A stretch of 64,000 nt of DNA from Nocardioides sp. WS12 (lineage in GTDB: Bacteria; Actinomycetota; Actinomycetes; Propionibacteriales; Nocardioidaceae). This document shows, piece by piece, positions 1 to 9,010 of this stretch (its first letter is position 1; each line of letters opens with the position of its first letter). The position numbers were made by a program, and so were the translations under genes. The DNA is taken from NCBI RefSeq assembly GCF_014108865.1, contig NZ_CP053928.1, forward strand, positions 4,030,001 to 4,094,000, in the 5' to 3' direction. The notes below the pieces were generated by a model, which saw nothing but the letters and a program-made list of their open reading frames with translations, was not told the origin of the DNA and did no database searches.

Positions 1-506
1 CGCATGCCACCGGACAGCTCGTGCGGGTACTGCGTGAGTCGGCGCACCGGCTCGGGGATGCCCACCTGGTTGAGCAGGTCGACGGCGCGTTCGGTGGCTT
101 CCTTGCGGGAGCACTTGAGGTGGCGGCGCAGGGTCTCGGTGAGGTGGGTGCCGACGCGCTTGACCGGGTTGAGCGAGGTCATCGGGTCCTGGAAGACCAT
201 CGCGATCTCGGGTCCCCACAACTGACGCCGCTGACCGGGCTTGAGGGCGTGCACGTCCTGGCCGTCGAGCAGCACCTTGCCGGACACGGTGGTCGTGGGG
301 CCGCTGGCGATCAGGCCCATCACGGTGCGGCCGAGCACGGACTTGCCCGAGCCCGACTCGCCCACGAGGCCGAGGGTCTCGCCCGGGGCCACCTGGAACG
401 AGACGCCGTCGACAGCCCGGACGTCACCACGCGGGGTGTGGAAGACGGTGTGCAGGTCGTCGACGACCAGCAGCGGAGCAGCAGCCGCAGCAGATGAGGT
501 GGTCAC
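1..506 (-). CDS. Oligopeptide/dipeptide-type ABC transporter ATP-binding protein (3' end outside window)
   Basis: Cytoplasmic ATPase that would power the two permeases encoded just upstream. The visible 168 codons start at a GTG overlapping the permease stop by four bases (GTGA). They show a Walker A motif GESGSGKS near residue 50, a Q-loop in the context [12 protein letters not shown], and the ABC signature LSGGM just before the window edge. This spacing is typical of the DppD/OppD family, so the Walker B part and the C-terminal oligopeptide-binding domain lie beyond the window. The substrate cannot be read from the ATPase. The operon also holds an acyl-CoA ligase and a flavin reductase, so a non-peptide substrate is possible (inference). 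Confidence 0.9.
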   Translation of the reverse strand, partial: MTTSSAAAAAPLLVVDDLHTVFHTPRGDVRAVDGVSFQVAPGETLGLVGESGSGKSVLGRTVMGLIASGPTTTVSGKVLLDGQDVHALKPGQRRQLWGPEIAMVFQDPMTSLNPVKRVGTHLTETLRRHLKCSRKEATERAVDLLNQVGIPEPVRRLTQYPHELSGGM

Positions 507-1540
507 AGCTTGGCACTCCTCGGATCCCAGCGCTTCTGCGCCTTCTCCCCCAACAAGTTGAACGAGAACACGGTCAGGAACAGGCAGACGCCCGGTACGA
601 CGACGATGAACGGGTGCTTCTCCATCACGCCGCTCTGGCCCTCGGCAATCATGTTGCCCCAGGTCGGTTCAGGCTGCTCGATGCCGATGCCGAGGAACGA
701 CAGTGATGCCTCCGCGACCACGAGCACCGAGATCATCACGACGGCCAGCGACAGCACCGGGAGTACGACGTTCGGCAGCACCTCGCGGCGCAACAGCCGC
801 ACCCGGCCGGCACCCAGGGCCCGCGCTGCGAGCACGAACTCGCGCTCGGCGACGGTGATCGTGTTCGCCCGCGCCAGTCGCACCATGCTCGGAATCGTCA
901 GCAGGGACAGGGCGAACGCGATGCTGCGCACGCTCGGCTCCAGCACGGAGCCCAGCGCGATGAGCAGGATCAGCGGCGGTACGGCGAGCAGCGCGTTCGA
1001 CAAGATGCCGACCACCCGGTCGGTCGTGCCGCGGACGAAGCCGGACACCATGCCGACGAGGCCACCGACCACGGTGCCGATCAGGACCGCCAGCAGCGCA
1101 ACCAGGATCGACGTACGGGCGCCGTACACGGCACGCGAGAGGACGTCGAGGCCGTAGTTGTTGGTGCCGAACGGGTGGCTCGAACCGAGGTCCGGGCGGG
1201 CGAAGATCGGCTCGGTCAGACCGGCCACGGAGTCGTTGTGGTTGCCGAGCGGCAGCAGCGGCGCGCACAGGGCAGCGCCCAGCACCAGTACCAGCCAGGT
1301 CATCCCGAGCCAGAACACGACGTCGACCTTGCGGCCGAGCAGGCCGCGGCACAACCGGCCCAGACCGGTGATCGCGAGCAGGATGCCGGCGGCGAGCAGC
1401 ACCATCCGGACGAAGGTGACCACGACGTCGGTGGTGAAGGCCCAGCCGGCGAAGCCGAGACCGACGACCAGGATTGCGGCCCCGGTCAGGGCGAGCAGGG
1501 TGCGACCGTCGCGGCGACGGGTCGGTTCAGGCGCGAGCAC
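503..1540 (-). CDS. ABC transporter permease, DppC/OppC type
   Basis: Inner-membrane permease subunit that would pair with the DppB-type protein upstream. The C-terminal part has the binding-protein-dependent permease core: an EAA-like loop around [20 protein letters not shown], followed by the [10 protein letters not shown] segment usual for DppC proteins. The N-terminal region is odd: about three hydrophobic segments precede the periplasmic region, where this family normally has one. I chose the GTG at 1540 because GAGGA precedes it. An ATG at 1567 would give 354 residues but has no visible ribosome-binding site. The gene overlaps both neighbours, so it is certainly co-transcribed with them. 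Confidence 0.87.
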   Translation of the reverse strand: MLAPEPTRRRDGRTLLALTGAAILVVGLGFAGWAFTTDVVVTFVRMVLLAAGILLAITGLGRLCRGLLGRKVDVVFWLGMTWLVLVLGAALCAPLLPLGNHNDSVAGLTEPIFARPDLGSSHPFGTNNYGLDVLSRAVYGARTSILVALLAVLIGTVVGGLVGMVSGFVRGTTDRVVGILSNALLAVPPLILLIALGSVLEPSVRSIAFALSLLTIPSMVRLARANTITVAEREFVLAARALGAGRVRLLRREVLPNVVLPVLSLAVVMISVLVVAEASLSFLGIGIEQPEPTWGNMIAEGQSGVMEKHPFIVVVPGVCLFLTVFSFNLLGEKAQKRWDPRSAKL

Positions 1541-2480
1541 GGCGGGTCCTCGGGTCGAGATAGCCATAGGAACGGTCGATCAGGGCGTTGCTGCCGACGT
1601 AGATGACGGCGATGACCAGGACGGCGCCCTGCACCATCGGGTAGTTGCCCTGGTTGGCGGCGTCGATGACGAGCTTGCCCATGCCGGGCAGCGCGAAGAG
1701 GTACTCGACGATCACGGTGCTGCCGACGAGCCGACCGATGCTCAGGCCGAGCACCGTCACCAACGAGAACGACGATGGGCGGAGCGCGTCGCTGACCATG
1801 ATCCGCAGGGGCGACATGCCCCGGGCACGGGCCGCGAGGATGAAGTCCTCGTGCAGCGTGGTGACGAGGTCGTTGCGCAGGATGCGGGTGAACATCGCCG
1901 CCTCCATCAGCGCGATCGTCAGCGCCGGCAGGAAGGCGTGTTGCAGGTTGCCGCCGATGCCGTCGCCCAGGCGCACCCACTCGTTGCGCGGGAACAGGTC
2001 GAGCGAGTTGACGAGCACGGCGATCAGCAGGAGTCCGACGAGGAAGGACGGCATCGAGAGCAGTCCGAACGTCGCGGCACTGATGGCCCGGTCCGCCCGG
2101 CCACCTTCGTGGTACGCCGACCACATCGCCAGCGGGATCGCGATGAGCAGGGCCATCACCAGGCCCATCGCGGCCAGCTGGGCACTCACGGGCAGGGCCG
2201 ACAGGATCCGGTCGAGGACCGAGGTCTGCGGCGGCACCAGCGAGGTGCCGAAGTCTCCGTGGAGAACACCGCCCAGCCAGTCGCCGTACCGCACCAGCAG
2301 CGGGTCGTTCAGCCCCAGCTGCTCACGCAGGGCGTCGTACTCCTGCGGTGTGCGGCCTTCACCGAGTACGGCGATCGCCGGGTCACCGGGGACGAGCGAC
2401 AGCAGCAGGAAGACACCCAGGCTGACCAGCAGCAGAACTGCGATCAGCTCGAGGATCGGAAGGAGGATGCGGCGCGCCAC
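1527..2480 (-). CDS. ABC transporter permease, DppB/OppB type
   Basis: Integral membrane permease of a peptide/nickel-type ABC importer. It begins with a transmembrane segment (RRILLPILELIAVLLLVSLGVFLLLSLVPGD region), followed by the DppB-type LGLNDPLLVRYGDWL segment and the EAA loop ARARGMSPLRIMVSDALRPS. The GTG at 2480 gives 317 residues, the usual family length. The reading frame stays open upstream to 2594, where it would overlap the flavin reductase gene, so the start is uncertain. No solute-binding protein gene is visible on this side of the operon. Confidence 0.87.
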   Translation of the reverse strand: MARRILLPILELIAVLLLVSLGVFLLLSLVPGDPAIAVLGEGRTPQEYDALREQLGLNDPLLVRYGDWLGGVLHGDFGTSLVPPQTSVLDRILSALPVSAQLAAMGLVMALLIAIPLAMWSAYHEGGRADRAISAATFGLLSMPSFLVGLLLIAVLVNSLDLFPRNEWVRLGDGIGGNLQHAFLPALTIALMEAAMFTRILRNDLVTTLHEDFILAARARGMSPLRIMVSDALRPSSFSLVTVLGLSIGRLVGSTVIVEYLFALPGMGKLVIDAANQGNYPMVQGAVLVIAVIYVGSNALIDRSYGYLDPRTRRARA

Positions 2481-2529
2481 CCGGACAATCTCGCACTTTC
2501 GGTGGGAGCGGCGTTGTGACCGATCCCAC

Positions 2530-3783
2530 TCACCGGATGGGGTCGACACCGTTCGGTCCCGCATAGCCGGCGGGCTTGCCCCAGTCCGTTCCACGGGTGG
2601 TACGGCGGTCGACCAGGACGCAGCGCGTGCCAGTGTAGTTCGTGGGCATGCACTTGTTGCAGTGGTTGCACAGCGAACGGGTGGCCGCGTCGGCCTGGAG
2701 CCGGTTGATCAGGTCGGGCTCGCGCAGCAGGGCGCGGGCCATGGCGACGAAGCCGAAGCCCTCCGCCATGGCGGTGTCCATCATCGGGCGATCGGTGACA
2801 CCACCGAGCAGGATCATCGGCAGGTTGACCGCGGCCCGGATCTGGCGGGAGTCCTCGAGGAGGTAGCCGTCCGTGTACGGGTAGCTCTTCAGCAACCGGT
2901 GGCCGATCATCTTCACGCCGGCCTTGATCGGCTGCGGCATGACGCCCGCGAACTCGTCGAGCGGGACATCACCCTTGAAGAGGTACATCGGGTTGAGCAG
3001 CGAACTGCCCGCCGTCATCTCCAGAGCATCCAGGGTGCCGTCGGCCTCGAGCCACTGGGCGACCGGGATCGCCTCGTCGAGCCAGAAGCCGCCGGGGGCG
3101 CCGTCGTCCATGTTCATCTTCGCGATGATCGCGATCCGGTCGCCGACCTCGTCGCGGACAGCCTGCATGATCTGCCGCGCCAGCCGGGCACGGTTGCGGA
3201 GGCTGCCGCCGTACTCATCGGTGCGCTTGTTCAGCTTCGGGCTCAGGAACGCGCTGGCCAGGTAGTTGTGGCCGAGGTGCACCTCGACGGCATCGAAGCC
3301 AGCCTCCGCCGCGCGACCCGCGGCGTGCGCGTGCGCGGCAACGATCCGGTCGAGGTCGGCGACGGTCGCCTCCTGGGAGGTGTTCATCGCGATCGCGTTG
3401 ACGCGCCGGCTGGGGGCCAACGCCGGGGACCTGTTGCTCCGGGCCTCGGCGACGGGTCCACCGTGGCCGATCTGGGCCGACACCGCGGCGCCGGCGTCGT
3501 GGACGGCGTCGGTCAGCGTGCGCAGTCCGGGCATCGCCTCGTCGGTCCAGAGGACCTGGTGCCGGTCGGTGCGACCGTCCTTGGCGACGGCGAGGTAGGC
3601 GACGGTCGTCATGCCGACCCCGCCCTTCGCGTAGGCGACGTGGAAGTCGACGAGGTCACGGGTGACGCGCCCGCGATGCGCGAGCCCTTCGTACGTCGCC
3701 GCCTTGATCACCCGGTTGCGCAACTGCACCGGGCCGATCCGGCCGGCCGAGAAGACATCGGGCACCACCGTCGGGGCGGTCAC
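2530..3783 (-). CDS. NADH:flavin oxidoreductase, Old Yellow Enzyme / 2,4-dienoyl-CoA reductase type
   Basis: Predicted FMN-dependent ene-reductase of 417 residues with a TIM-barrel fold. The family segment HNYLASAFLSPKLNKRTDEYGG carries the substrate and FMN-binding residues. Near the C-terminus is a CNHCNKC motif with a further Cys nine residues later (CX2CX2CX9C), matching the 4Fe-4S site of the 2,4-dienoyl-CoA reductase branch. The protein ends soon after this cluster, so the FAD/NAD(P) domain of full-length dienoyl-CoA reductases is absent. The GTG start overlaps the acyl-CoA ligase stop by four bases. A role in reducing a C=C bond of a CoA-activated steroid or aromatic intermediate fits the context (inference). 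Confidence 0.88.
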   Translation of the reverse strand: MTAPTVVPDVFSAGRIGPVQLRNRVIKAATYEGLAHRGRVTRDLVDFHVAYAKGGVGMTTVAYLAVAKDGRTDRHQVLWTDEAMPGLRTLTDAVHDAGAAVSAQIGHGGPVAEARSNRSPALAPSRRVNAIAMNTSQEATVADLDRIVAAHAHAAGRAAEAGFDAVEVHLGHNYLASAFLSPKLNKRTDEYGGSLRNRARLARQIMQAVRDEVGDRIAIIAKMNMDDGAPGGFWLDEAIPVAQWLEADGTLDALEMTAGSSLLNPMYLFKGDVPLDEFAGVMPQPIKAGVKMIGHRLLKSYPYTDGYLLEDSRQIRAAVNLPMILLGGVTDRPMMDTAMAEGFGFVAMARALLREPDLINRLQADAATRSLCNHCNKCMPTNYTGTRCVLVDRRTTRGTDWGKPAGYAGPNGVDPIR

Positions 3784-5432
3784 GGCTGCACCGCCGGTCG
3801 GATGACCTTGCCGGTGGCGTTGCGCGGCAACGGCTGCGGCGCCACGCGCCAGCGGCTCGGCACCTTGAAGTGCGCGAGCTCGGTGGCGACGTGTTCCCGC
3901 AGCACCTGGATCAACTCGTCGGCGTCGGCCGTGGCGTCGGCCGGGACGATCACCGCTGCCACCTCCTGCCCGAGGTCGTCGTGCGGTACGCCCATCACCA
4001 CGCACTCGCTGACCGCGGGGTGGTCGACGAGGACGCCCTCGACCTCGGCGGGATAGACGTTCTCGCCGCCGCGGATGATCAGGTCGGAACGACGGGCCGC
4101 GAGCCGGATCCGGCCCTGCTCATCCATCGTGCCGATGTCACCGGTGTGCAGCCAGCGGTCCGCGTCGATCGCGTTCTCGGTGGCCTGCGGGTTCTGCCAG
4201 TAACCGAGCATGTTGTAAGCGCTGCGGACGCAGATCTCGCCCTCCTCGCCGGCCGGGAGGACGGCGCCCATCGGGCCGCGGACCTCCATCTCGACGCCGA
4301 CGATCGGCCGGCCCAGGGTGCCCGGCGACTCCGCCAGGTCCATCGGAGTCGCCAGCGCCACCGCGGTGCAGGACTCGGTCAGGCCGTAGCTGTCGACCAG
4401 GGCCCCCGCGAAGGGCAGGTGCTCGCGCAGCTTCTTCTTGAAGGCCGCCGACGACGGCGCGGACGCGAGCGAGAACGCGGAGAGCGACGACGTGTCGTAG
4501 TCCCGCACCCCGTCGAACTCCAGCAGCCGGTTGGCCATCGTCGGTACGGCGCCCCAGTGGGTGACGCGAGCGCCCTGCACGAGTTCCAGGACGGTCGCCG
4601 GGTTGAAGGCACCCAGGTGCAGGGCAGCCGTGCTGCCGTTGGCGAGGCGCGGCACTGCGAGGTTGTGCAGGCTGCCGATGTGGAACAGCGGCATCGCCAG
4701 CAGGTACACCTTGTCCTCGGGCGCCACCGGGTCACCGAAGGTCGCCGCAAGGACGTCGTTGTAGCGGTGGAAGCCGATGACGGAGCACAGGTTGCGGTGC
4801 GTGTGAACCGCGCCCTTCGGGCGGCCCGAGGTGCCCGAGGTGAACAGGATGACCGCCGGGTCGTCCTCGGCGACGTCCGCCGAGGGCAGCGGCGCGTCCG
4901 GACGGGCCGTGGCGAGACGCTCGTGCTCGGCACCGAACTCGATCACGGGGATGTCCCGGTCGCCCAGGGCGGCCTTCCGCTTCGCGTCCGCGAGGACGAC
5001 GACCGGGTCGGTCAGTTCCAGCGCGTACTCCAGTTCGCGGGGAGACCACCACGCGTTGCAACCGACCGCGATCGCCCCGATCGAGACCACCGCCCAGAAC
5101 GACTCGATCCAGGCGGCCGAGTTCGCAGCGGAAATCGCGACGCGATCGCCACGCCGGACGCCGTACTCCTCCCGGAGGGCGTGGGCGAGCGACGAGACCC
5201 GGCTGGCGTGCTCGGCGAAGGTGAGACGACCTTCGAGGCTGACGAGGTACGTGCGATCGCCGTACTGGACCGAAGCGGCGAGAACCTCGTGCAGGGCACG
5301 GAACCGGTGGGTGAACACGGGAATCGGGGCGCCGAGGACCTCTTCGATCCGCATCTCGCTCGGGCCGCCGGGGCCGGAGATCGCCGCGATGGCAGCGTGC
5401 GCCGACGCCACAGGGTCAGTCTGGGTGGTCAT
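3780..5432 (-). CDS. Acyl-CoA synthetase (AMP-forming, ANL superfamily)
   Basis: Cytoplasmic ligase of 550 residues that adenylates a carboxylic acid and transfers it to CoA. The AMP-binding P-loop is ILFTSGTSGRPKGAVHTH, followed by SYGLTES, the ATP-binding LHTGDIGTMDEQG, a RGGENVYPAEVE hinge region, and the catalytic Lys in NATGKVIRP near the C-terminus. It is the first gene of the leftward operon with the flavin reductase and ABC transporter, and is divergent from an SDR gene. The ATG at 5432 is preferred because the frame upstream to 5543 would run into the SDR gene. The substrate is unknown; steroid side-chain or ring-degradation acids are plausible given the nearby KshA (inference). Confidence 0.9.
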   Translation of the reverse strand: MTTQTDPVASAHAAIAAISGPGGPSEMRIEEVLGAPIPVFTHRFRALHEVLAASVQYGDRTYLVSLEGRLTFAEHASRVSSLAHALREEYGVRRGDRVAISAANSAAWIESFWAVVSIGAIAVGCNAWWSPRELEYALELTDPVVVLADAKRKAALGDRDIPVIEFGAEHERLATARPDAPLPSADVAEDDPAVILFTSGTSGRPKGAVHTHRNLCSVIGFHRYNDVLAATFGDPVAPEDKVYLLAMPLFHIGSLHNLAVPRLANGSTAALHLGAFNPATVLELVQGARVTHWGAVPTMANRLLEFDGVRDYDTSSLSAFSLASAPSSAAFKKKLREHLPFAGALVDSYGLTESCTAVALATPMDLAESPGTLGRPIVGVEMEVRGPMGAVLPAGEEGEICVRSAYNMLGYWQNPQATENAIDADRWLHTGDIGTMDEQGRIRLAARRSDLIIRGGENVYPAEVEGVLVDHPAVSECVVMGVPHDDLGQEVAAVIVPADATADADELIQVLREHVATELAHFKVPSRWRVAPQPLPRNATGKVIRPAVQP

Positions 5433-5478
5433 GTCATCGAGTATTCGCAAGCAGCGACGGCCGGGCCGCGCACGCTCC

Positions 5479-5496
5479 CGGTGACCGGGATCACCG
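5479..5496. promoter_or_regulatory. Inverted repeat in the ligase/SDR divergent promoter region
   Basis: CGGTGA-N6-TCACCG is a perfect 6-bp inverted repeat with a 6-bp spacer in the 101-bp gap between two divergent genes. Size and location suit a TetR-family or similar operator. The link is unproven, and short GC-rich repeats occur by chance in such DNA. Confidence 0.3.
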
Positions 5497-5533
5497 CCAG
5501 CCGGGCACCGTCGGACGCGCTCAGGATGTCTGC

Positions 5534-6292
5534 ATGAACGCATTGAACGGACAGGTCGCGATCGTCACCGGCGCAGGTCAGGGTGTCGGGCAGGGCATCG
5601 CCCTCGCCCTCGCCAGCGAGGGCGTTTCGGTCGCCGTCGTCGGCCGCACGGTCTCCAAGCTGGAGGCCACCTGCGCGCTCCTGCGCGAGCGTGGCGTGCG
5701 CGCCGAGGCCTACGGTCTCGACGTCCTCGACACCGATGCGATCGCCCCGCTGGTCGACCAGATCGCCGCCGACTTCGGCCGCGTCGACCTGCTCGTCAAC
5801 AACGCGTACTCCGGCTCGATGATGCCCCTGCTCGACATGAGCATGAAGAACTTCACCAAGGGCTTCGTCTCCGGCCCGTTCGCCGCGTTCGCCTTCATGA
5901 AGGCCGCGCACCCGCACCTCGTCGCTGCGGGCGGCGGCTCGATCGTGAACCTGGTGACCTCAGCGATGGTGCGCTGGGACCCGACGACCTACGGCGGGTA
6001 CGCCGCCGCGAAGACCGCCCTGCGCTCACTGACCCGCTCCGCTGCGGTCGAGTGGGCCGGCGACGGGATCCGCGTGAACAGCATCGCCCCGCACGCCCTC
6101 TCCCCCGGGTTGAAGTGGTGGACCGAGAACAACCCCGAGGAAGCCGCCGAGTTCGTCGCCGCCATCCCGATGAAGCGGATCGGTGACCCGGAGGCCGACA
6201 TCGGCCGCGCCGTCGTCGCCCTGGTCGGCCCCGACCTCGCCTACCTCACCGGCGCGACCATCCCCCTCGACGGCGGCCAGGCGCACTTCTGA
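5534..6292 (+). CDS. SDR family oxidoreductase
   Basis: Classical short-chain dehydrogenase/reductase of 252 residues. It has the cofactor motif TGAGQGVG near residue 13, the NNAYSG motif, a Ser in VTSAMV, and the catalytic YAAAK. It ends with the usual LDGGQAHF tail. It probably oxidises or reduces a hydroxyl/keto group on the compound handled by this locus. It is divergent from the acyl-CoA ligase gene and convergent with another SDR gene; a strong hairpin lies at the convergent junction. The exact substrate is not deducible. Confidence 0.88.
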   Translation: MNALNGQVAIVTGAGQGVGQGIALALASEGVSVAVVGRTVSKLEATCALLRERGVRAEAYGLDVLDTDAIAPLVDQIAADFGRVDLLVNNAYSGSMMPLLDMSMKNFTKGFVSGPFAAFAFMKAAHPHLVAAGGGSIVNLVTSAMVRWDPTTYGGYAAAKTALRSLTRSAAVEWAGDGIRVNSIAPHALSPGLKWWTENNPEEAAEFVAAIPMKRIGDPEADIGRAVVALVGPDLAYLTGATIPLDGGQAHF

Positions 6293-6300
6293 GGTGCCCT

Positions 6301-6332
6301 CGCGAGGTTGATTGACATCAATCAACCTCGCG
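6301..6332. terminator. 15-bp perfect inverted repeat between convergent genes
   Basis: Two 15-bp arms, CGCGAGGTTGATTGA and its exact complement, are separated by only CA. It sits 9 bp after one SDR stop and 12 bp before the other, so a bidirectional terminator is the natural reading. It has no T tract and is almost fully palindromic, so a protein-binding site is possible but less likely between two 3' ends. Confidence 0.65.
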
Positions 6333-6343
6333 AACGGGGTGGT

Positions 6344-7111
6344 TCAGCCAGCCGAGGTGACGACTTCCGCGCCGCCGTCGACGTACACGACCTGACCGGC
6401 CATGTGGGAGTTCTCGGGGGCGATCAGCCAGAGCAGCGCGTTGCCGATGACCTCGGGCTCGGCGTAGCCGTTGAGCGGCATCGGGACGGCCGCGTCCATG
6501 ATCGACTTCCACTGCGGGTCGGAGACGAGCTCCGCCGTCATGGGCGTGAGGACGACGCCGGGCGCGATGGCGTTCACCGGGATCCCGGCTCCGGCGAACT
6601 CGGGCGTGACGGCGATGCGTCGCAGCCACTGCGCCAGGGCGGCCTTGGTCGAGGAATAGATCTCGTGTGCGCGACCGGCCGCAACCGCCGCCTCAGCGGC
6701 AGCGAGTGCGGCGGCTTCGTCGCCGGCCAGGCAGGCCTCGACGATCGCGGTGTCGTTCGGGTGGGTGCCGGAGATCGAGCCGACCAGGGCGACCCGCGGA
6801 GCGGACGCAGCGGCGAGCACCGGCTGCAGCCCGGTGACCAGGTCCGTCGTACCGAAGTAGTTGACGCTGACCTGAGGGGCTCCCGCGCGGCTGAGGCCGG
6901 CGCAGGTGATCAGCCCGTGGAGCTGCCCCCTAGCAAGCTCGCCGATCTGCGCCACCGCAGCCGCACGGCCGTCGACGGTCGACAGGTCGGCACAGACCTC
7001 GACGTCCTTCAGGTCGACCCCGATCACCCGGTCGCCGCGGTCACGCAGCAGGCCGGCAGTGACGGCTCCGATCCCGGACGCTGCTCCGGTGACGGCAATG
7101 ACACGGCTCAT
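6344..7111 (-). CDS. SDR family oxidoreductase, 3-alpha-hydroxysteroid dehydrogenase-like
   Basis: Short-chain dehydrogenase of 255 residues with TGAASGIG at residue 8, a CAGLS motif in place of the NAG motif, Ser in GSISG, and the catalytic YSSTK. The insertion between the Ser and the YxxxK (about 35 residues, rich in Ala and Glu) and the overall layout recall the 3-alpha-hydroxysteroid dehydrogenase/carbonyl reductase branch (recognition only, not a search). The ATG overlaps the stop of the TetR regulator gene by four bases, so the two form an operon. It probably acts on a steroid hydroxyl group (inference). Confidence 0.85.
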   Translation of the reverse strand: MSRVIAVTGAASGIGAVTAGLLRDRGDRVIGVDLKDVEVCADLSTVDGRAAAVAQIGELARGQLHGLITCAGLSRAGAPQVSVNYFGTTDLVTGLQPVLAAASAPRVALVGSISGTHPNDTAIVEACLAGDEAAALAAAEAAVAAGRAHEIYSSTKAALAQWLRRIAVTPEFAGAGIPVNAIAPGVVLTPMTAELVSDPQWKSIMDAAVPMPLNGYAEPEVIGNALLWLIAPENSHMAGQVVYVDGGAEVVTSAG

Positions 7112-7728
7112 GAGGTCTGTCCTTCGTCGTAGCGCGGACCGAGGAGCAGACGCGCGGCGAGCCGGACATCTTCCTCGGCTTGTTCGATGTTGATGACCTT
7201 GTTGAGCACGGAGATCAGGACGCCGTACCAGGTCTGTTCGATGATCCGGACCATCCGCAGGTCCTCGTCGACGGGCTCGTCGACACCGAGGGCGTCGAGC
7301 AGCACACGGTGGAAGGCGGCGTTCGCCTCGGTGTACTCCCGTCCGCCCTGCAACTGGGCGGCGTTGTTGGCCTGGAGCATGGCGGTCGCGAGCTGGGGCC
7401 GCTCGAGCAGCCGTCGGCCGGCGGCGATCAGGACGTCCGCGACGGCCCCGGCGTTCCCGACACTGTCCGGCTCCTTGACCGCGGAGGCGCTCAGGGTGTT
7501 CACCTGGCCGTGGAGTACGGCGACGAACAGGTCGGTCTTGGACGGGAAGTAGCGGTAGAGCGTGGCGATCGCGACGCCGGCTTCCTTCGCGACGTCGGCC
7601 ATCTGCATCCGCTCGAGACCGTGGACGGCCCCGAGCTTGCTGGCGGCCTTCAGGATCCGCCGGTAGCGGTCCTTCTGCTCGTCAGAGGTGGGCTCAGCGG
7701 GTTGCCGGGCCTCGGCGATTCGCGGCAC
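7108..7728 (-). CDS. TetR family transcriptional regulator, KstR-like
   Basis: DNA-binding repressor of 206 residues. The N-terminal helix-turn-helix is MADVAKEAGVAIATLYRYFPSKTDLF around residues 45-75, and the C-terminal ligand/dimer domain ends LAARLLLG. Both parts resemble KstR-type regulators of mycobacterial sterol catabolism (from memory). The GTG at 7728 is set by a strong AGGAG six bases upstream. The gene is divergent from kshA with a 139-bp intergenic region and is translationally coupled to the SDR gene downstream. It probably controls kshA and its own operon. No clear TnnAACnnGTTnnA KstR box is visible in the gap. Confidence 0.87.
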   Translation of the reverse strand: MPRIAEARQPAEPTSDEQKDRYRRILKAASKLGAVHGLERMQMADVAKEAGVAIATLYRYFPSKTDLFVAVLHGQVNTLSASAVKEPDSVGNAGAVADVLIAAGRRLLERPQLATAMLQANNAAQLQGGREYTEANAAFHRVLLDALGVDEPVDEDLRMVRIIEQTWYGVLISVLNKVINIEQAEEDVRLAARLLLGPRYDEGQTS

Positions 7729-7867
7729 GCGTCTCTCCTGCTCTGTCGTGGAGCCCGGGTAGCGGGCCTGATCATCCTCGGTCGGCGTCCACCCCGGGCG
7801 TTGGCAGGCTACCGCTGAGTGGGACCGGATCCGGCGCTCATCGCACCAGACGTCGCAGACTCGGACC

Positions 7868-9010
7868 ATGACGACCAACGACCAGATCCGCCAGATCGAG
7901 GTGGACGCAGGTCCGCGGCGGTTCGCCCGCGGCTGGCACTGCCTGGGACTCGCCCGCGACCTCGCGGACGGCAAGCCCCACCAGATCAACGCGTTCGGCC
8001 AGAAGCTCGTCGTGTTCACGGGCGAGGACGGCACCATCAACGTGCTCGACGCCTTCTGCCGACACATGGGCGGCGACCTGTCGCAGGGCACCGTCAAGGG
8101 CAACGAGATCGCGTGTCCGTTCCACGACTGGCGCTGGGGCGGCGACGGTCGCTGCAAGCAGATCCCCTACGCCCGCCGCGTCCCGCTGCGCGCCCGCACC
8201 GCAGCGTGGCCGACGCTCGTCCAGGACGGCATGGTCTTCGTCTGGAACGACCCGGAGGGCAATCCGCCGCCGGCCGACGTGACGATCCCCCGCATCCCGC
8301 AGGTCGACTCCGACAAGTGGACCGACTGGATCTGGTACGAGACGGTCATCGAAGGCGCCAACTGCCGCGAGATCGTCGACAACGTCGTGGACATGGCCCA
8401 CTTCTTCTACATCCACTACTCCTTCCCGACGTACTTCAAGAACGTCTTCGAGGGCACCGCGGCCTACCAGTACATGGATGGCGCGGGACGTGAGGACGTC
8501 CGTCCGGTGACCCCGTCGAAGACCAACCCGACGGTGCTCGGCACGACCAGCGTCGCGGCGTACCACGGCCCGAGCTTCATGATCGACGAGGTGACGTACC
8601 ACTACGAGGACCTCGACGTGGACACCATCCTGATCAACTGCCACTACCCGATCGATGAGAACTCGTTCGTTCTCCAGTACGGGATCATCGTGGAGAAGAA
8701 GGAAGGCATCTCCGACGAGGATGCCGACCTGATGGCCGCCAAGACCGGCAAGTTCATCAAGTACGGCTTCGAGCAGGACGTCGCCATCTGGAAGAGCAAG
8801 GCCCGGATCGACAACCCGCTGCTGTGCGAGGAGGACGGCCCGGTCTACCAGCTGCGTCGCTGGTACCAGCAGTTCTACGTCGACGTCGACGACGTCACAC
8901 CCGAGATGACCGACCGCTTCGAGTTCGAGATCGACACCACGCGGCCCAACGAAGCCTGGCGTGCCGAGGTCGAGCAGAACCTCGCCGCCCGAGCACCAGC
9001 GCAAGGTTGA
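7868..9010 (+). CDS. kshA: Rieske non-heme iron oxygenase, 3-ketosteroid 9-alpha-monooxygenase oxygenase subunit
   Basis: Oxygenase of 380 residues. The Rieske [2Fe-2S] ligands are C64-R-H66 in DAFCRHMGGDLSQG and C83-P-F-H86 in CPFHDWRW. The mononuclear iron site is D-N-V-V-D-M-A-H178 followed by H183 in FFYIHYSFPT. These segments are nearly the same as in actinobacterial KshA, which hydroxylates C9 of androstadienedione-type steroids and so triggers ring-B opening. The reductase partner KshB is not in this window. The gene is divergent from the TetR regulator and overlaps a small Cys-containing ORF (TGATG). Specificity among KshA paralogues cannot be judged from sequence alone. Confidence 0.92.
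   Translation: MTTNDQIRQIEVDAGPRRFARGWHCLGLARDLADGKPHQINAFGQKLVVFTGEDGTINVLDAFCRHMGGDLSQGTVKGNEIACPFHDWRWGGDGRCKQIPYARRVPLRARTAAWPTLVQDGMVFVWNDPEGNPPPADVTIPRIPQVDSDKWTDWIWYETVIEGANCREIVDNVVDMAHFFYIHYSFPTYFKNVFEGTAAYQYMDGAGREDVRPVTPSKTNPTVLGTTSVAAYHGPSFMIDEVTYHYEDLDVDTILINCHYPIDENSFVLQYGIIVEKKEGISDEDADLMAAKTGKFIKYGFEQDVAIWKSKARIDNPLLCEEDGPVYQLRRWYQQFYVDVDDVTPEMTDRFEFEIDTTRPNEAWRAEVEQNLAARAPAQG

Noticed and set aside
1158-4056. Plus-strand ORFs of 453 and 803 codons opposite the permease and OYE genes
   Set aside because: They are low-complexity mirror frames of well-supported genes on the minus strand.
3870-5537. Long plus-strand ORF (555 codons) opposite the acyl-CoA ligase
   Set aside because: Rich in Arg, Gly, Val and Asp with no domain; an antisense shadow of a clear ANL-family gene in high-GC DNA.
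7729-7867. KstR box between the TetR gene and kshA
   Set aside because: No sequence matching TnnAACnnGTTnnA found; only weak short repeats such as GCCCG-N5-CGGGC.
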